NCBI RefSeq assembly: GCF_002000985.1
Contig: NZ_CP018822.1
Location: forward strand, 948,001 to 1,012,000
Direction: 5' to 3'
Length of the DNA stretch: 64,000 nucleotides
Source: Streptococcus gallolyticus subsp. gallolyticus DSM 16831
GTDB taxonomy: Bacteria > Bacillota > Bacilli > Lactobacillales > Streptococcaceae
Below the pieces are notes generated by a model. It had not been told where the DNA came from and made no database searches. It worked only from the letters and a program-made list of their open reading frames with translations. Shown here piece after piece: positions 1-7,840 of the stretch; position 1 is the first letter of the stretch, and each line of letters starts with the position of its first letter. The position numbers and the translations under genes were made by a program.

Positions 1-780
1 CAAGGCATTATCAAGCAAGCCCAAAAAGAAGACTGGTCAAATCAAAAGGTCATTTATGAATTTAATCGGATAGTTGCGTCGTTTTATTATACTGCTACTA
101 GATGGTATGGTGTTGCAGGAACACTTGCAGAAAAAGATAGAGATGAATTACTTGAGAAATATGGAGTAGCTGCTATAAAAATCCCAAAATTACAGGAAGC
201 TTTATCTGATAATCATGCGAATAGTACATCAAAAGATTTTCTCCATGAAGCGGTTCAGTTATCTGCTTTTACGGAAGGAAGTTGGGGTGAATCTGCTTTT
301 GATATGGCTACGGTTGCACATGTAATGAGTACGATGGGAAATAATGTTTATCAGTATGTTAATATTTTTGGAACAAAGATTCCAATTATAGTCCCAATGG
401 AAAAATATGAAATTTCTTTTAAAGGCGATATTGATTCTGGGCGATATGATGATGCTGATTTTAATTCCGATTTAGACGCTATTAATACCTATCAAAGAAT
501 GTGCGATGCTGATAATGTTGAAGATATTTTTAAAATTAACACTAAATATAACAGTGATGTCATTACGAATCAGGTTAATCGTGTCCAAGAATTTTATCAA
601 AATTTAGGCAAGGGAAATATAACTGCTGGAAAAGAAGTAACGAAGTATGTTGTTTCTGCCGAGACTATTGGAAGTAGCTACATCAAGCATGGTAATGAAC
701 GTTCTTTATCTGAACAAAAACAAGCAGAAAATGATTTTTATGACTATCTAGAGCGAGGAGAAAAAGAAAATGTCAAATAG
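1..780 (+). CDS. C-terminal part of a probable LXG / TelC-like type VII-secreted antibacterial toxin (5' end outside window)
   Basis: The reading frame is open from base 1 to the TAG at 778-780, so this is the last 259 residues of a larger protein; an internal ATG at 304 is not a credible start because the frame is coding-like upstream. The visible part has no signal peptide or membrane segment. It carries an Asp-rich stretch (GDIDSGRYDDADFNSDLDA) like the aspartate-rich motif described for the TelC lipid II phosphatase toxin of S. intermedius. The stop overlaps the start of the first immunity-like gene by 11 bases, the usual toxin-immunity layout. The TelC assignment is inference from the Asp motif plus the TipC-like neighbours; the N-terminal LXG domain would be needed to confirm it. 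Confidence 0.5.
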   Translation, partial: QGIIKQAQKEDWSNQKVIYEFNRIVASFYYTATRWYGVAGTLAEKDRDELLEKYGVAAIKIPKLQEALSDNHANSTSKDFLHEAVQLSAFTEGSWGESAFDMATVAHVMSTMGNNVYQYVNIFGTKIPIIVPMEKYEISFKGDIDSGRYDDADFNSDLDAINTYQRMCDADNVEDIFKINTKYNSDVITNQVNRVQEFYQNLGKGNITAGKEVTKYVVSAETIGSSYIKHGNERSLSEQKQAENDFYDYLERGEKENVK

Positions 781-1279
781 GAAGAAAACAATAATTATCT
801 CTGTCATAATTGGTCTCCTTGTGCTTGTTACTTCGTTTTTTGGTTACCGAACTTATCGTTATCATGATTTTAAAAGGGCTTATGAGCAAGGGACACTTGT
901 GGAGCAGTTAGATGTTTTGATGAATGGTAAACGCTATGTGAAAGCGATTAGACACGCTGGTTATGAGGTTGATGACTATGAATTAATTTCATTAGAACGT
1001 GTGGATTCACTTGTTACAAAAGGAACACCCGAAATTAATGTTAAGGCTCCTAGTGAATTGGGAAACGTAATTATTCAATTTAAAACAATAATTGTTGGAG
1101 AAGATGCTAATGTCTATTTTCAATTAGATAAAGATTTCAAGGTAACCTATCAGTCTGTTGAAGATGAAAATGGTAATGATATTGACATCACATCAGTCCA
1201 GCAGGAAAAATTGCTAAAGGTAGTTAAAAAGGAACTTAAAACCATGCTGAAGACTATTTATGAATCAATGTATGCTTGA
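770..1279 (+). CDS. TipC-like membrane-anchored immunity protein, copy 1
   Basis: 169 residues. One N-terminal transmembrane segment (about residues 7-26) follows a short basic start, and the rest is predicted outside the membrane. This matches TipC immunity proteins, which protect against the extracellular-acting toxin TelC. The ATG at 770 lies 9 bases after GAGGAG and overlaps the toxin stop. It is one of three tandem paralogues sharing an almost identical N-terminus; its last 55 residues are nearly identical to copy 3 but not to copy 2. Family assignment is inferred from size, topology and position. Confidence 0.6.
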   Translation: MSNRKKTIIISVIIGLLVLVTSFFGYRTYRYHDFKRAYEQGTLVEQLDVLMNGKRYVKAIRHAGYEVDDYELISLERVDSLVTKGTPEINVKAPSELGNVIIQFKTIIVGEDANVYFQLDKDFKVTYQSVEDENGNDIDITSVQQEKLLKVVKKELKTMLKTIYESMYA

Positions 1280-1363
1280 AACAACCGCTCCTCAACTAAA
1301 AAACAAGCAGAAAATGATTTTTATGACTATCTAGAACGAGGAGAAAAAGAAAATGTCAAATAG
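1280..1363 (+). pseudogene. Relic of a toxin 3' end between immunity copies 1 and 2
   Basis: Read from 1280, this non-coding stretch encodes NNRSSTK followed by KQAENDFYDYLERGEKENVK and a stop. The last 20 residues are identical to the C-terminus of the toxin that ends at 780 (bases 718-780 versus 1301-1363, one visible base difference). The preceding residues are similar but divergent (NNRSSTK against NERSLSEQ). No start codon or upstream coding remains, so it is the leftover 3' tip of another toxin allele, still supplying the ribosome-binding site (GAGGAG) for immunity copy 2. Confidence 0.8.
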
Positions 1364-1871
1364 GAAGAAAACAATAATTGTCTCTGTTATAATTGTTCTC
1401 CTTGTGCTTGTTGCTTCGTTTTTTGGTTACCGAACTTATCGTTATTATGATTTTAAAAGGGCTTATGAAAAGGGAACAACTTATGAGCAGTTAGATGTTT
1501 TGATGAACAGTAAACGCTATGTGAAAGCTGTCAGAAAAGCAGGATACCAAGTTGAACAATCTGATGTTTTTATGTATGGTCGTATTCCGTGGTTAGTGAT
1601 TGATGAGAAAGATAATCTGGAAGTGAAATCTCCAGGAGAGACTATTGCAGTCTCTTTTGTAGCAAATGTAGATTCAATTGGAAAAGTAAATGCATTCTGG
1701 GTTTTGAACAATAAATTAAAGATTCAAGATTCTCTCTACTACCCTATTCAAGAGGACGGTAGTGATGGCGAGAGAGTAGAGCTTTCAACATCAGAGGAGC
1801 AAAAACTTTTAAAGGAAGTTAAGAAAGAGATAACTGATATGCTCAAATCGGTTTATGAATCAGCTTATTAG
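1353..1871 (+). CDS. TipC-like membrane-anchored immunity protein, copy 2
   Basis: 172 residues with the same N-terminal membrane anchor as copies 1 and 3 (starts MSNRKKT). The N-terminal 65 residues match copy 3 closely (KRYVKAVRKAGY then SDVFMY), but the C-terminal half is the most divergent of the three, so it probably recognises a different toxin variant. The ATG at 1353 overlaps the relic toxin tail by 11 bases, repeating the overlap seen at copy 1. Likely co-transcribed with the flanking copies. Confidence 0.6.
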   Translation: MSNRKKTIIVSVIIVLLVLVASFFGYRTYRYYDFKRAYEKGTTYEQLDVLMNSKRYVKAVRKAGYQVEQSDVFMYGRIPWLVIDEKDNLEVKSPGETIAVSFVANVDSIGKVNAFWVLNNKLKIQDSLYYPIQEDGSDGERVELSTSEEQKLLKEVKKEITDMLKSVYESAY

Positions 1872-1879
1872 AGGTAAAA

Positions 1880-2389
1880 ATGTCAAATAGGAAGAAAACA
1901 CTAATTATCTCTGCCATAGTTGTTCTCATTGTGCTTGTTACTTCGTTTTTTGGTTACCGAGCTTATCGCTATCATGATTTTAAAAGGGCTTATGAAAAGG
2001 GAATAACTTATGAGCAGTTAGATGTTTTGATGAACAGTAAACGCTATGTGAAAGCTGTTAGAAAAGCAGGATATGACGTCGATAGTTCAGATGTTTTTAT
2101 GTATAATAGAATCTTATATTTAACTACAAATGATATCCCTGCTGTGACCATTAGATCAACCGAAGATGATAATCTTTTTATTGTAACTTTTGAAGTTACC
2201 GAGAATAATCAAAAGGAAAATGTCTATCTTCAATTAGATAAAGATTTCAAGGTAACCTATCAGTCTGTTGAAGACGAAAACGGTAATGATATTAACATCA
2301 CATCATCCCAGCAGGAAAAATTGCTAAAGGTAGTCAAAAAGGAACTTAAAACCATGCTGAAGACCATTTATGAATCAATGTATGACTAA
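1880..2389 (+). CDS. TipC-like membrane-anchored immunity protein, copy 3
   Basis: 169 residues with an N-terminal membrane anchor. It is a mosaic: residues 1-65 resemble copy 2, while the last 55 residues are close to identical to copy 1. It starts 8 bases after copy 2 with a GAGG site just upstream, and is followed by a clear hairpin-T terminator. It is the last gene of the toxin-immunity cassette. Confidence 0.6.
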   Translation: MSNRKKTLIISAIVVLIVLVTSFFGYRAYRYHDFKRAYEKGITYEQLDVLMNSKRYVKAVRKAGYDVDSSDVFMYNRILYLTTNDIPAVTIRSTEDDNLFIVTFEVTENNQKENVYLQLDKDFKVTYQSVEDENGNDINITSSQQEKLLKVVKKELKTMLKTIYESMYD

Positions 2390-2414
2390 TACTTAGAGAA
2401 TTTTAAAATTAGTG

Positions 2415-2441
2415 AAACTGAGTCAAAGTGCTCAGTTTTTT
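2415..2441 (+). terminator. Rho-independent terminator of the toxin-immunity cassette
   Basis: Stem AACTGAG (2416-2422) pairs with CTCAGTT (2431-2437) and runs into a T tract. Confidence 0.8.
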
Positions 2442-2494
2442 CATCCCCACAATCGAGCTCTCTAATTCCAAAAGAAGAAAATCTTCTGAAAATA

Positions 2495-2503
2495 TGGTAT
2501 AAT
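2495..2503 (+). promoter_or_regulatory. Extended -10 promoter of rnjB
   Basis: TGGTATAAT (TATAAT at 2498-2503) with no good -35, leaving a leader of about 105 bases before rnjB. The leader contains a possible 12-codon ORF (2557-2595). Confidence 0.55.
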
Positions 2504-2615
2504 AGTAGTGCTGTAATTCGACTTGCTAACCTTTTTTGGAGGCAAGGACCGTTTGTATGAAAAAAAGCAAAGTAATTTGCTCGTATAAAAAATAAAATGA
2601 GGAGAAAACATCGTA

Positions 2616-4277
2616 ATGAGCGATATTAAAATTATTGCCCTTGGAGGTGTGCGCGAAAATGCGAAAAACCTCTATGTGGTAGAAGTTAATGACTCTATTT
2701 TCATTTTGGATGCTGGACTTAAATATCCTGAAAATGAACAATTGGGTGTAGATGAAGTCATTCCAAATATTGACTACCTAGTTGAAAATAAAAAACGTGT
2801 GCAAGGAATTTTCTTGACGCATGGGCACGCAGACGCTATCGGAGCTTTGCCTTATATTCTATCGGAATTTAAAGCGCCAGTGTTTGGCTCACCGTTGACA
2901 ATTGAGTTAGCGAAGCTTTTTGTTAAGAAAAATAACAATGTTAAAAAATTTAATAATTTCCATGTTATTGACGCAGAAACTGAAATTGAATTTGCAGATG
3001 CGACAATTTCATTCTTTAAAACAACTCACTCAGTTCCTGAAAGTTTGGGGATTGTTGTTGGTACAGATGAGGGAAATATTGTTTACACAGGCGACTTCAA
3101 ATTTGACCAAGCTGCCCGTAAATATTACCGTACAGACTTGTCTCGTTTGACGGAAATTGGGCGTGAAGGCGTTTTAGCTCTTCTTTCTGATTCTGCTAAT
3201 GCGACAAGTAATGTTCTGACAGCTAGCGAATCAGAAGTTGCTGCTGAAATGGATAGCATTATCGCAGATGCTGAAGGTCGTGTGATTATTGCAGCCGTAG
3301 CTTCTAACTTGGTTCGTATTCAGCAGGTATTTGATTCAGCCGCAGACTATGGTCGTCGTGTTGTTTTAACTGGTTTTGACGCTGAAAATATTGTCCGCAC
3401 AGCCATTCGTATGAAACGCTTGCGTTTGGTTGATGAAAAATTGATTGTCAAACCAAAAGACATGCACAAGTTTGAAGACCATGAATTGATTATTCTTGAA
3501 GCTGGTCGTATGGGGGAACCGATTAATGGTTTGCAAAAAATGGCGCTTGGACGTCACCGTTATGTGCAAATTAAGGAAGGCGACCTTGTTTACATCGTTA
3601 CAACGCCAAGTCTTTCAAAAGAAGCAGCTGTTGCGCGTGTCGAAAATTTGATTTACAAAGCTGGCGGTGTGGTTAAACTTATCACACAAACAATGAATGT
3701 TTCAGGTCATGCCAATGCGCGTGATTTGCAGTTGATGATTAATCTTCTTCAACCAAAATATTTGTTCCCAGTTCAAGGAGAATACCGTAACTTGGCAACG
3801 CATGCTGAGTTAGCGCAAGAAGTTGGTATGTATCCAGAAAATATTTACATCGTCAAACGTGGTGATGTCATGGTTCTTGGTAAAGATGGCTTTAATCACG
3901 AGGGAAGTGTCCCAGCTGGTGATGTGATGATTGACGGAAATGCGATTGGTGACGTTGGTAATATTGTTCTTCGTGACCGCAAAGTCTTGTCAGAAGATGG
4001 TATTTTCATTGTTGCCTTGACTGTTAATAAACGCGAAAAGAAAATCGTTTCAAAAGCTAAAATTCACACACGTGGTTTTGTCTATGTTAAGAAAAGCCGT
4101 GATATTCTGCGTGAATCAGCTGAATTGGTTAATCAAACTGTTGAAAATTACTTGGCACAAGATAGCTTTGACTGGGGTGAATTGAAAGGAGCTGTCCGCG
4201 ATGATGTGGCAAAATTCCTTTTCGACCAAACCAAACGTCGCCCTGCTATTTTACCAGTAGTTATGGAAGTGAGATAA
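2616..4277 (+). CDS. rnjB: Ribonuclease J2
   Basis: 553-residue metallo-beta-lactamase / beta-CASP RNase, the partner of RNase J1 in 5'-3' exonuclease and endonuclease turnover of mRNA in the cytoplasm. The N-terminus (MSDIKIIALGGVRENAKN) and the metal motif HGHADAIG near residue 69 identify the J2 branch: RNase J1 proteins have HGHEDHIG, so a metal-binding His is replaced by Ala here, which fits the weak activity known for J2. Later motifs GDFKFD, SDSAN and SGHAN are in place. Length is normal. ATG at 2616 follows GAGGAG by 11 bases; single gene between two terminators. Confidence 0.9.
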   Translation: MSDIKIIALGGVRENAKNLYVVEVNDSIFILDAGLKYPENEQLGVDEVIPNIDYLVENKKRVQGIFLTHGHADAIGALPYILSEFKAPVFGSPLTIELAKLFVKKNNNVKKFNNFHVIDAETEIEFADATISFFKTTHSVPESLGIVVGTDEGNIVYTGDFKFDQAARKYYRTDLSRLTEIGREGVLALLSDSANATSNVLTASESEVAAEMDSIIADAEGRVIIAAVASNLVRIQQVFDSAADYGRRVVLTGFDAENIVRTAIRMKRLRLVDEKLIVKPKDMHKFEDHELIILEAGRMGEPINGLQKMALGRHRYVQIKEGDLVYIVTTPSLSKEAAVARVENLIYKAGGVVKLITQTMNVSGHANARDLQLMINLLQPKYLFPVQGEYRNLATHAELAQEVGMYPENIYIVKRGDVMVLGKDGFNHEGSVPAGDVMIDGNAIGDVGNIVLRDRKVLSEDGIFIVALTVNKREKKIVSKAKIHTRGFVYVKKSRDILRESAELVNQTVENYLAQDSFDWGELKGAVRDDVAKFLFDQTKRRPAILPVVMEVR

Positions 4278-4280
4278 GAA

Positions 4281-4324
4281 GATAAGGGAGGTAAGGCAAA
4301 AGCCAAGTCTCCCTATTTGTTATT
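4281..4324 (+). terminator. Terminator after rnjB
   Basis: Outer stem AGGGAG (4285-4290) with CTCCCT (4309-4314), inner GGC/GCC stem, then a T-rich tail. Confidence 0.6.
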
Positions 4325-4433
4325 TTTGCTGTGCAGTTTTTTCTTGTTTTTTTAAGTTTTGATTGATATACTAAAAGCCCAAGATTTGAAAGTATGGTAT
4401 TTAATCCAAAAATTCTAGAAAGTGAGGATACGT

Positions 4434-5147
4434 ATGAGAAATTTATTTAGGATAATCTTTTTTATTCCCAGACTCATTATCAGTATTATCTGGAATTTTT
4501 TCTGGGCTATTTTTAGAACGATTGTAATTATTGGAATTGTTTGTTTTGGTTTACTATATTATGCCAATAACAGCAGTTCTCAGTTAGCCAATACGATTTC
4601 AACCATTGCCAATAATGTCACAAGTTATTTTTCGGCAAATAGTGATGATATTGCAAATAGTCTAAAAGACTTGTCAACGGATGATTTCACTTATTATTCG
4701 GGGGCACGTTGGTCAAGCAATTCTGCCAATGTCTATATTGAGACGACCAATGAAACGTTGATTGAAGCTTATGAGGAAGCTATCAATGCTTGGAATGCCA
4801 CAGGAGCTTTTACTTTTAATTTGGTTTCTGATGAATCGTCGGCGGACATTATTGCGACTGATTATTCTGATGCTAGCTCAAAAGCAGCAGGTCTTGCAGA
4901 GACAGAGACAAATGCTTTGACGAACCGAATTACCCATGTTGATGTGAAATTGAACACTTACTATTTAACGGAAAATGATTATGGCTATACGCATAATCGT
5001 ATCGTTTACACCGCAGAGCATGAATTGGGGCACGCTATCGGACTTGACCATGATGACGATGAACAGTCTGTTATGCAATCTTCAGGTTCTTACTACGGTA
5101 TTCAAGATGTCGATATCCAAAAAGTTCAAGAGCTATACGCTTCTTAA
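4434..5147 (+). CDS. Secreted or membrane-anchored matrixin-type (M10-like) zinc metalloprotease
   Basis: 237 residues from ATG 4434; the in-frame GTG at 4422 is part of the ribosome-binding site (AGTGAGGA) and is not the start. A long hydrophobic N-terminal region (about residues 5-41) acts as an uncleaved anchor or signal, followed by a Ser/Asn-rich spacer. The catalytic site HELGHAIGLDH (about residue 196) is the metzincin HExxHxxGxxH with a Met-turn candidate (SVMQSS) downstream. It therefore acts outside the cell; substrate unknown. Single-gene unit with its own extended -10 (TGATATACT, 4364-4372) and terminator. Confidence 0.8.
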   Translation: MRNLFRIIFFIPRLIISIIWNFFWAIFRTIVIIGIVCFGLLYYANNSSSQLANTISTIANNVTSYFSANSDDIANSLKDLSTDDFTYYSGARWSSNSANVYIETTNETLIEAYEEAINAWNATGAFTFNLVSDESSADIIATDYSDASSKAAGLAETETNALTNRITHVDVKLNTYYLTENDYGYTHNRIVYTAEHELGHAIGLDHDDDEQSVMQSSGSYYGIQDVDIQKVQELYAS

Positions 5148-5166
5148 ACTGACAATAAATCTCGGA

Positions 5167-5194
5167 AAATCTGCCGAAATCAGCAGATTTTTTC
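5167..5194 (+). terminator. Terminator after the metalloprotease gene
   Basis: AAATCTGC (5167-5174) pairs with GCAGATTT (5183-5190), followed by Ts. Confidence 0.8.
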
Positions 5195-5223
5195 ATATTC
5201 TCCTAGTTTAACGACTTGTGATT

Positions 5224-5232
5224 TGGTAAAAT
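5224..5232 (+). promoter_or_regulatory. Extended -10 element placing transcription start on the ABC-F ATG
   Basis: TGGTAAAAT (TAAAAT at 5227-5232). Only six bases separate it from the ATG at 5239, so transcription should begin at or next to the start codon. No Shine-Dalgarno sequence is present. Confidence 0.5.
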
Positions 5233-5238
5233 AGACAT

Positions 5239-7158
5239 ATGATTATTTTACAAGGGAATAAAATTGAACGCTCGTTTTCGGGTGATGTACTTTTTGATAA
5301 TATTAATATTCAAGTTGATGAGAAAGACCGTATTGCGCTGGTTGGGCGAAATGGTGCTGGAAAATCAACTTTGCTTAAAATTTTAGTCGGCGAAGAAACA
5401 CCAACATCTGGTGAAATTAACACAAAACGTGATTTGACTTTATCTTACTTGGCACAAGATAGCCGTTTCGAGTCAGAGAATACGATTTTTGATGAAATGT
5501 TGCACGTTTTTGATGATGTACGTGGCATGGAATCACGTTTGCGTAAAATGGAAATGCAAATGGCAGAGCTGACAGGTGATGCTTTTGATAAATTGATGTC
5601 AGATTATGACCGTATGTCAGAGGAATTTCGTGTCAAGGGTGGATTTACCTATGAGGCGGAAATCAAGGCGATTTTAAATGGTTTTAAATTTGATGAATCC
5701 ATGTGGCAAATGAAGATTTCGGAATTGTCAGGTGGGCAAAATACACGCTTGGCGCTTGCCAAAATGTTGCTTGAAAAGCCTGAATTGCTAGTGCTAGACG
5801 AACCAACCAACCATTTGGATATCGAAACTATTGCTTGGCTTGAAAATTACTTGGTCAACTATCAAGGCGCTTTGATTATTGTCAGTCACGACCGTTATTT
5901 CTTGGATAAGGTGGCAACGGTGACGCTTGATTTGACACCACATTCGCTTGACAGATACGTTGGTAATTATTCTAAATTTATGGATTTGAAAGCTGAAAAG
6001 TTAGCACTTGAAGCCAAAAATTATGAAAAACAAGCCAAAGAAATTGCCAAGTTAGAGGACTTTGTTCAACGTAATATTGTGCGTGCTTCAACGACAAAAC
6101 GTGCCCAAGCTCGCCGCAAACAGTTGGAAAAAATGGAGCGTTTGGACAAACCAACGGTAGGGCAAAAATCGGCTAACATGACTTTTCATGCGGATAAAGT
6201 GTCAGGAAATGTTGTCTTGACGGTGACAGATGCGGCAATTGGCTATGATAACCAAATCTTGTCAGAACCAATTAATATTGATATCAAGAAATTCGATGCC
6301 ATTGCCATTGTCGGACCAAATGGTATCGGAAAATCAACCTTGATTAAATCAATTGTGGGTCAAATTCCATTTATCAAGGGAACGTCAACTTACGGTGCCA
6401 ATGTTGAAGTGGGTTACTATGACCAAACGCAATCAAATTTGACGCGTACAAACACGGTTCTTGATGAGCTTTGGAATGATTTTTCAACGACACCAGAAGT
6501 GGAAATTCGTAACCGTCTGGGAGCTTTTCTCTTCTCTGGCGATGATGTCAAGAAATCAGTCAGCATGCTTTCTGGTGGTGAACGCGCCCGCTTACTTCTT
6601 GCAAAATTGTCCATGCAAAATGATAATTTCCTTATTCTAGACGAACCAACCAACCACTTGGATATCGATAGCAAGGAAGTTTTGGAAGATGCTTTGATTG
6701 ATTTTGACGGAACACTTTTATTTGTCAGTCACGACCGTTATTTCATTAACCGTGTGGCAACAAAAGTGCTTGAAATCTCTGAAAAAGGCTCAACCCTTTA
6801 TCTTGGTGATTATGATTATTACCTTGAGAAAAAAGCAGAGCTGGAAGAAATGGAACGTTTGAAAGCCGAAGAAGCACAGGAAAAAACAGTTGCCATTGTT
6901 GAAAAAGCGCCAGCTAATGATTATCAAGCGCAAAAAGCTAACCAAAAGGAACTTCGCAAACTCACACGCCGAATCGCAGAAATTGAAAATCAATTAGAAA
7001 ACATTGAAGCGCGTGAAGAAGCAATCAACCAAGCGATGTTAGCCACAAATGATGCCGTAGAACTCGTTGATTTGCAAAAAGAACTCGATGACTTGACTGA
7101 ACAACAAGAAAAACTCATGCTAGAATGGGAAGAACTCAGCGAACAGGTTGAAGGGTGA
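5239..7158 (+). CDS. ABC-F family ATPase (YdiF/Uup-like ribosome-associated protein)
   Basis: 639 residues with two ATPase domains and no membrane domain. Domain 1 has Walker A GRNGAGKST, signature LSGGQNTR and Walker B LVLDEPTNHLD; domain 2 has GPNGIGKST, LSGGERAR and LILDEPTNHLD. The inter-domain linker (about residues 240-310) is the basic helical arm typical of ABC-F proteins, and a C-terminal charged coiled coil spans about residues 545-639, as in the Uup/YdiF subfamilies. These proteins act on the ribosome in translation or antibiotic protection; the exact role is not evident. The mRNA appears leaderless. Confidence 0.85.
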   Translation: MIILQGNKIERSFSGDVLFDNINIQVDEKDRIALVGRNGAGKSTLLKILVGEETPTSGEINTKRDLTLSYLAQDSRFESENTIFDEMLHVFDDVRGMESRLRKMEMQMAELTGDAFDKLMSDYDRMSEEFRVKGGFTYEAEIKAILNGFKFDESMWQMKISELSGGQNTRLALAKMLLEKPELLVLDEPTNHLDIETIAWLENYLVNYQGALIIVSHDRYFLDKVATVTLDLTPHSLDRYVGNYSKFMDLKAEKLALEAKNYEKQAKEIAKLEDFVQRNIVRASTTKRAQARRKQLEKMERLDKPTVGQKSANMTFHADKVSGNVVLTVTDAAIGYDNQILSEPINIDIKKFDAIAIVGPNGIGKSTLIKSIVGQIPFIKGTSTYGANVEVGYYDQTQSNLTRTNTVLDELWNDFSTTPEVEIRNRLGAFLFSGDDVKKSVSMLSGGERARLLLAKLSMQNDNFLILDEPTNHLDIDSKEVLEDALIDFDGTLLFVSHDRYFINRVATKVLEISEKGSTLYLGDYDYYLEKKAELEEMERLKAEEAQEKTVAIVEKAPANDYQAQKANQKELRKLTRRIAEIENQLENIEAREEAINQAMLATNDAVELVDLQKELDDLTEQQEKLMLEWEELSEQVEG

Positions 7159-7164
7159 CTTTTT

Positions 7165-7230
7165 AATGATATGCAGCTGTCTGGGATTGGCAATATGCTA
7201 ATTTTGGATAAGTTTGCATATCATTTTTTA
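7165..7230 (+). terminator. Long-loop terminator after the ABC-F gene
   Basis: AATGATATGCA (7165-7175) pairs perfectly with TGCATATCATT (7215-7225), followed by Ts. The 39-base loop is unusually long and holds an alternative partner (ATATGC, 7193-7198) for the right arm. Confidence 0.6.
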
Positions 7231-7244
7231 GTTTTAAAAAAAAT

Positions 7245-7301
7245 CAATAGCAAGCTATTGACTTTTTGTGTCAAAGTTCTATAATAACTATTGGTAAATA
7301 G
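7245..7301 (+). promoter_or_regulatory. Promoter and candidate MarR operators of the exporter operon
   Basis: TTGACT (7258-7263), 16-bp spacer, TATAAT (7280-7285). A perfect inverted repeat CAATAGC-AA-GCTATTG (7245-7260) overlaps the -35. A second dyad CTATT-N4-AATAG (7288-7301) with the same half-site lies over the start point. The layout suits autorepression by the MarR protein encoded first in the operon. Confidence 0.65.
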
Positions 7302-7393
7302 ATGAAAATGTCTAGCAAATCTTGAAATTTAGCTAAAAAATTGTTTTGGGGCTAAGTTTTGAGAGGCTTGCTTTTTTGAGTTTGGAGGCAATA

Positions 7394-7840
7394 ATGAACC
7401 CGACAAATGCTCCTTATGGCTGGTTAGTCAAACGGATAGCTCATCGTTTGGAACAAAACATGAATAATTTCCTAAAACCGTATAATATCACGATTATGCA
7501 GTCATGGGTGTTGATGTTTTTGAAACGAACAGAGAAGTGCTACACTTTTAAAGAATTAGAGAAACAATTTGAAGTGTCTCAGCCGACAATGGCTGGTATT
7601 TTGGCGCGTTTAGACCAAAAAGATATGATTATCACAAGCCAAGATGAGAAAGACAAGCGTATCAAAAAAGTTGAAATTTCTGACGAAGGTAGGGCTTTGA
7701 TTAATCGTTTGGGTGAACACTTGGATGATTCAGAGCGTGCAATTGTGGGGGATTTTACCAAAGACGAGCAGGAGACGTTTCATTTATTGCTTGAAAGAGC
7801 TTATTATAATGTTGTAGAAAGAGGTGACGAGAATGATTAA
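7394..7840 (+). CDS. MarR-family transcriptional regulator
   Basis: 148 residues with a winged helix-turn-helix (ELEKQFEVSQPTMAGILARL, then a wing with DKRIKKVEISDEG). The ATG at 7394 follows TTTGGAGG at good distance; an upstream in-frame start at 7346 has no such site. It overlaps the first exporter gene by 8 bases, so it is the local regulator of the exporter operon, probably released by a drug or lipid ligand. Two inverted repeats in its promoter are likely operators. Confidence 0.85.
   Translation: MNPTNAPYGWLVKRIAHRLEQNMNNFLKPYNITIMQSWVLMFLKRTEKCYTFKELEKQFEVSQPTMAGILARLDQKDMIITSQDEKDKRIKKVEISDEGRALINRLGEHLDDSERAIVGDFTKDEQETFHLLLERAYYNVVERGDEND

Noticed and set aside
1..2400. Prophage origin of the toxin-immunity region
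   Set aside because: No phage structural, integrase or attachment sequences are visible; the tandem immunity layout fits an LXG locus better.
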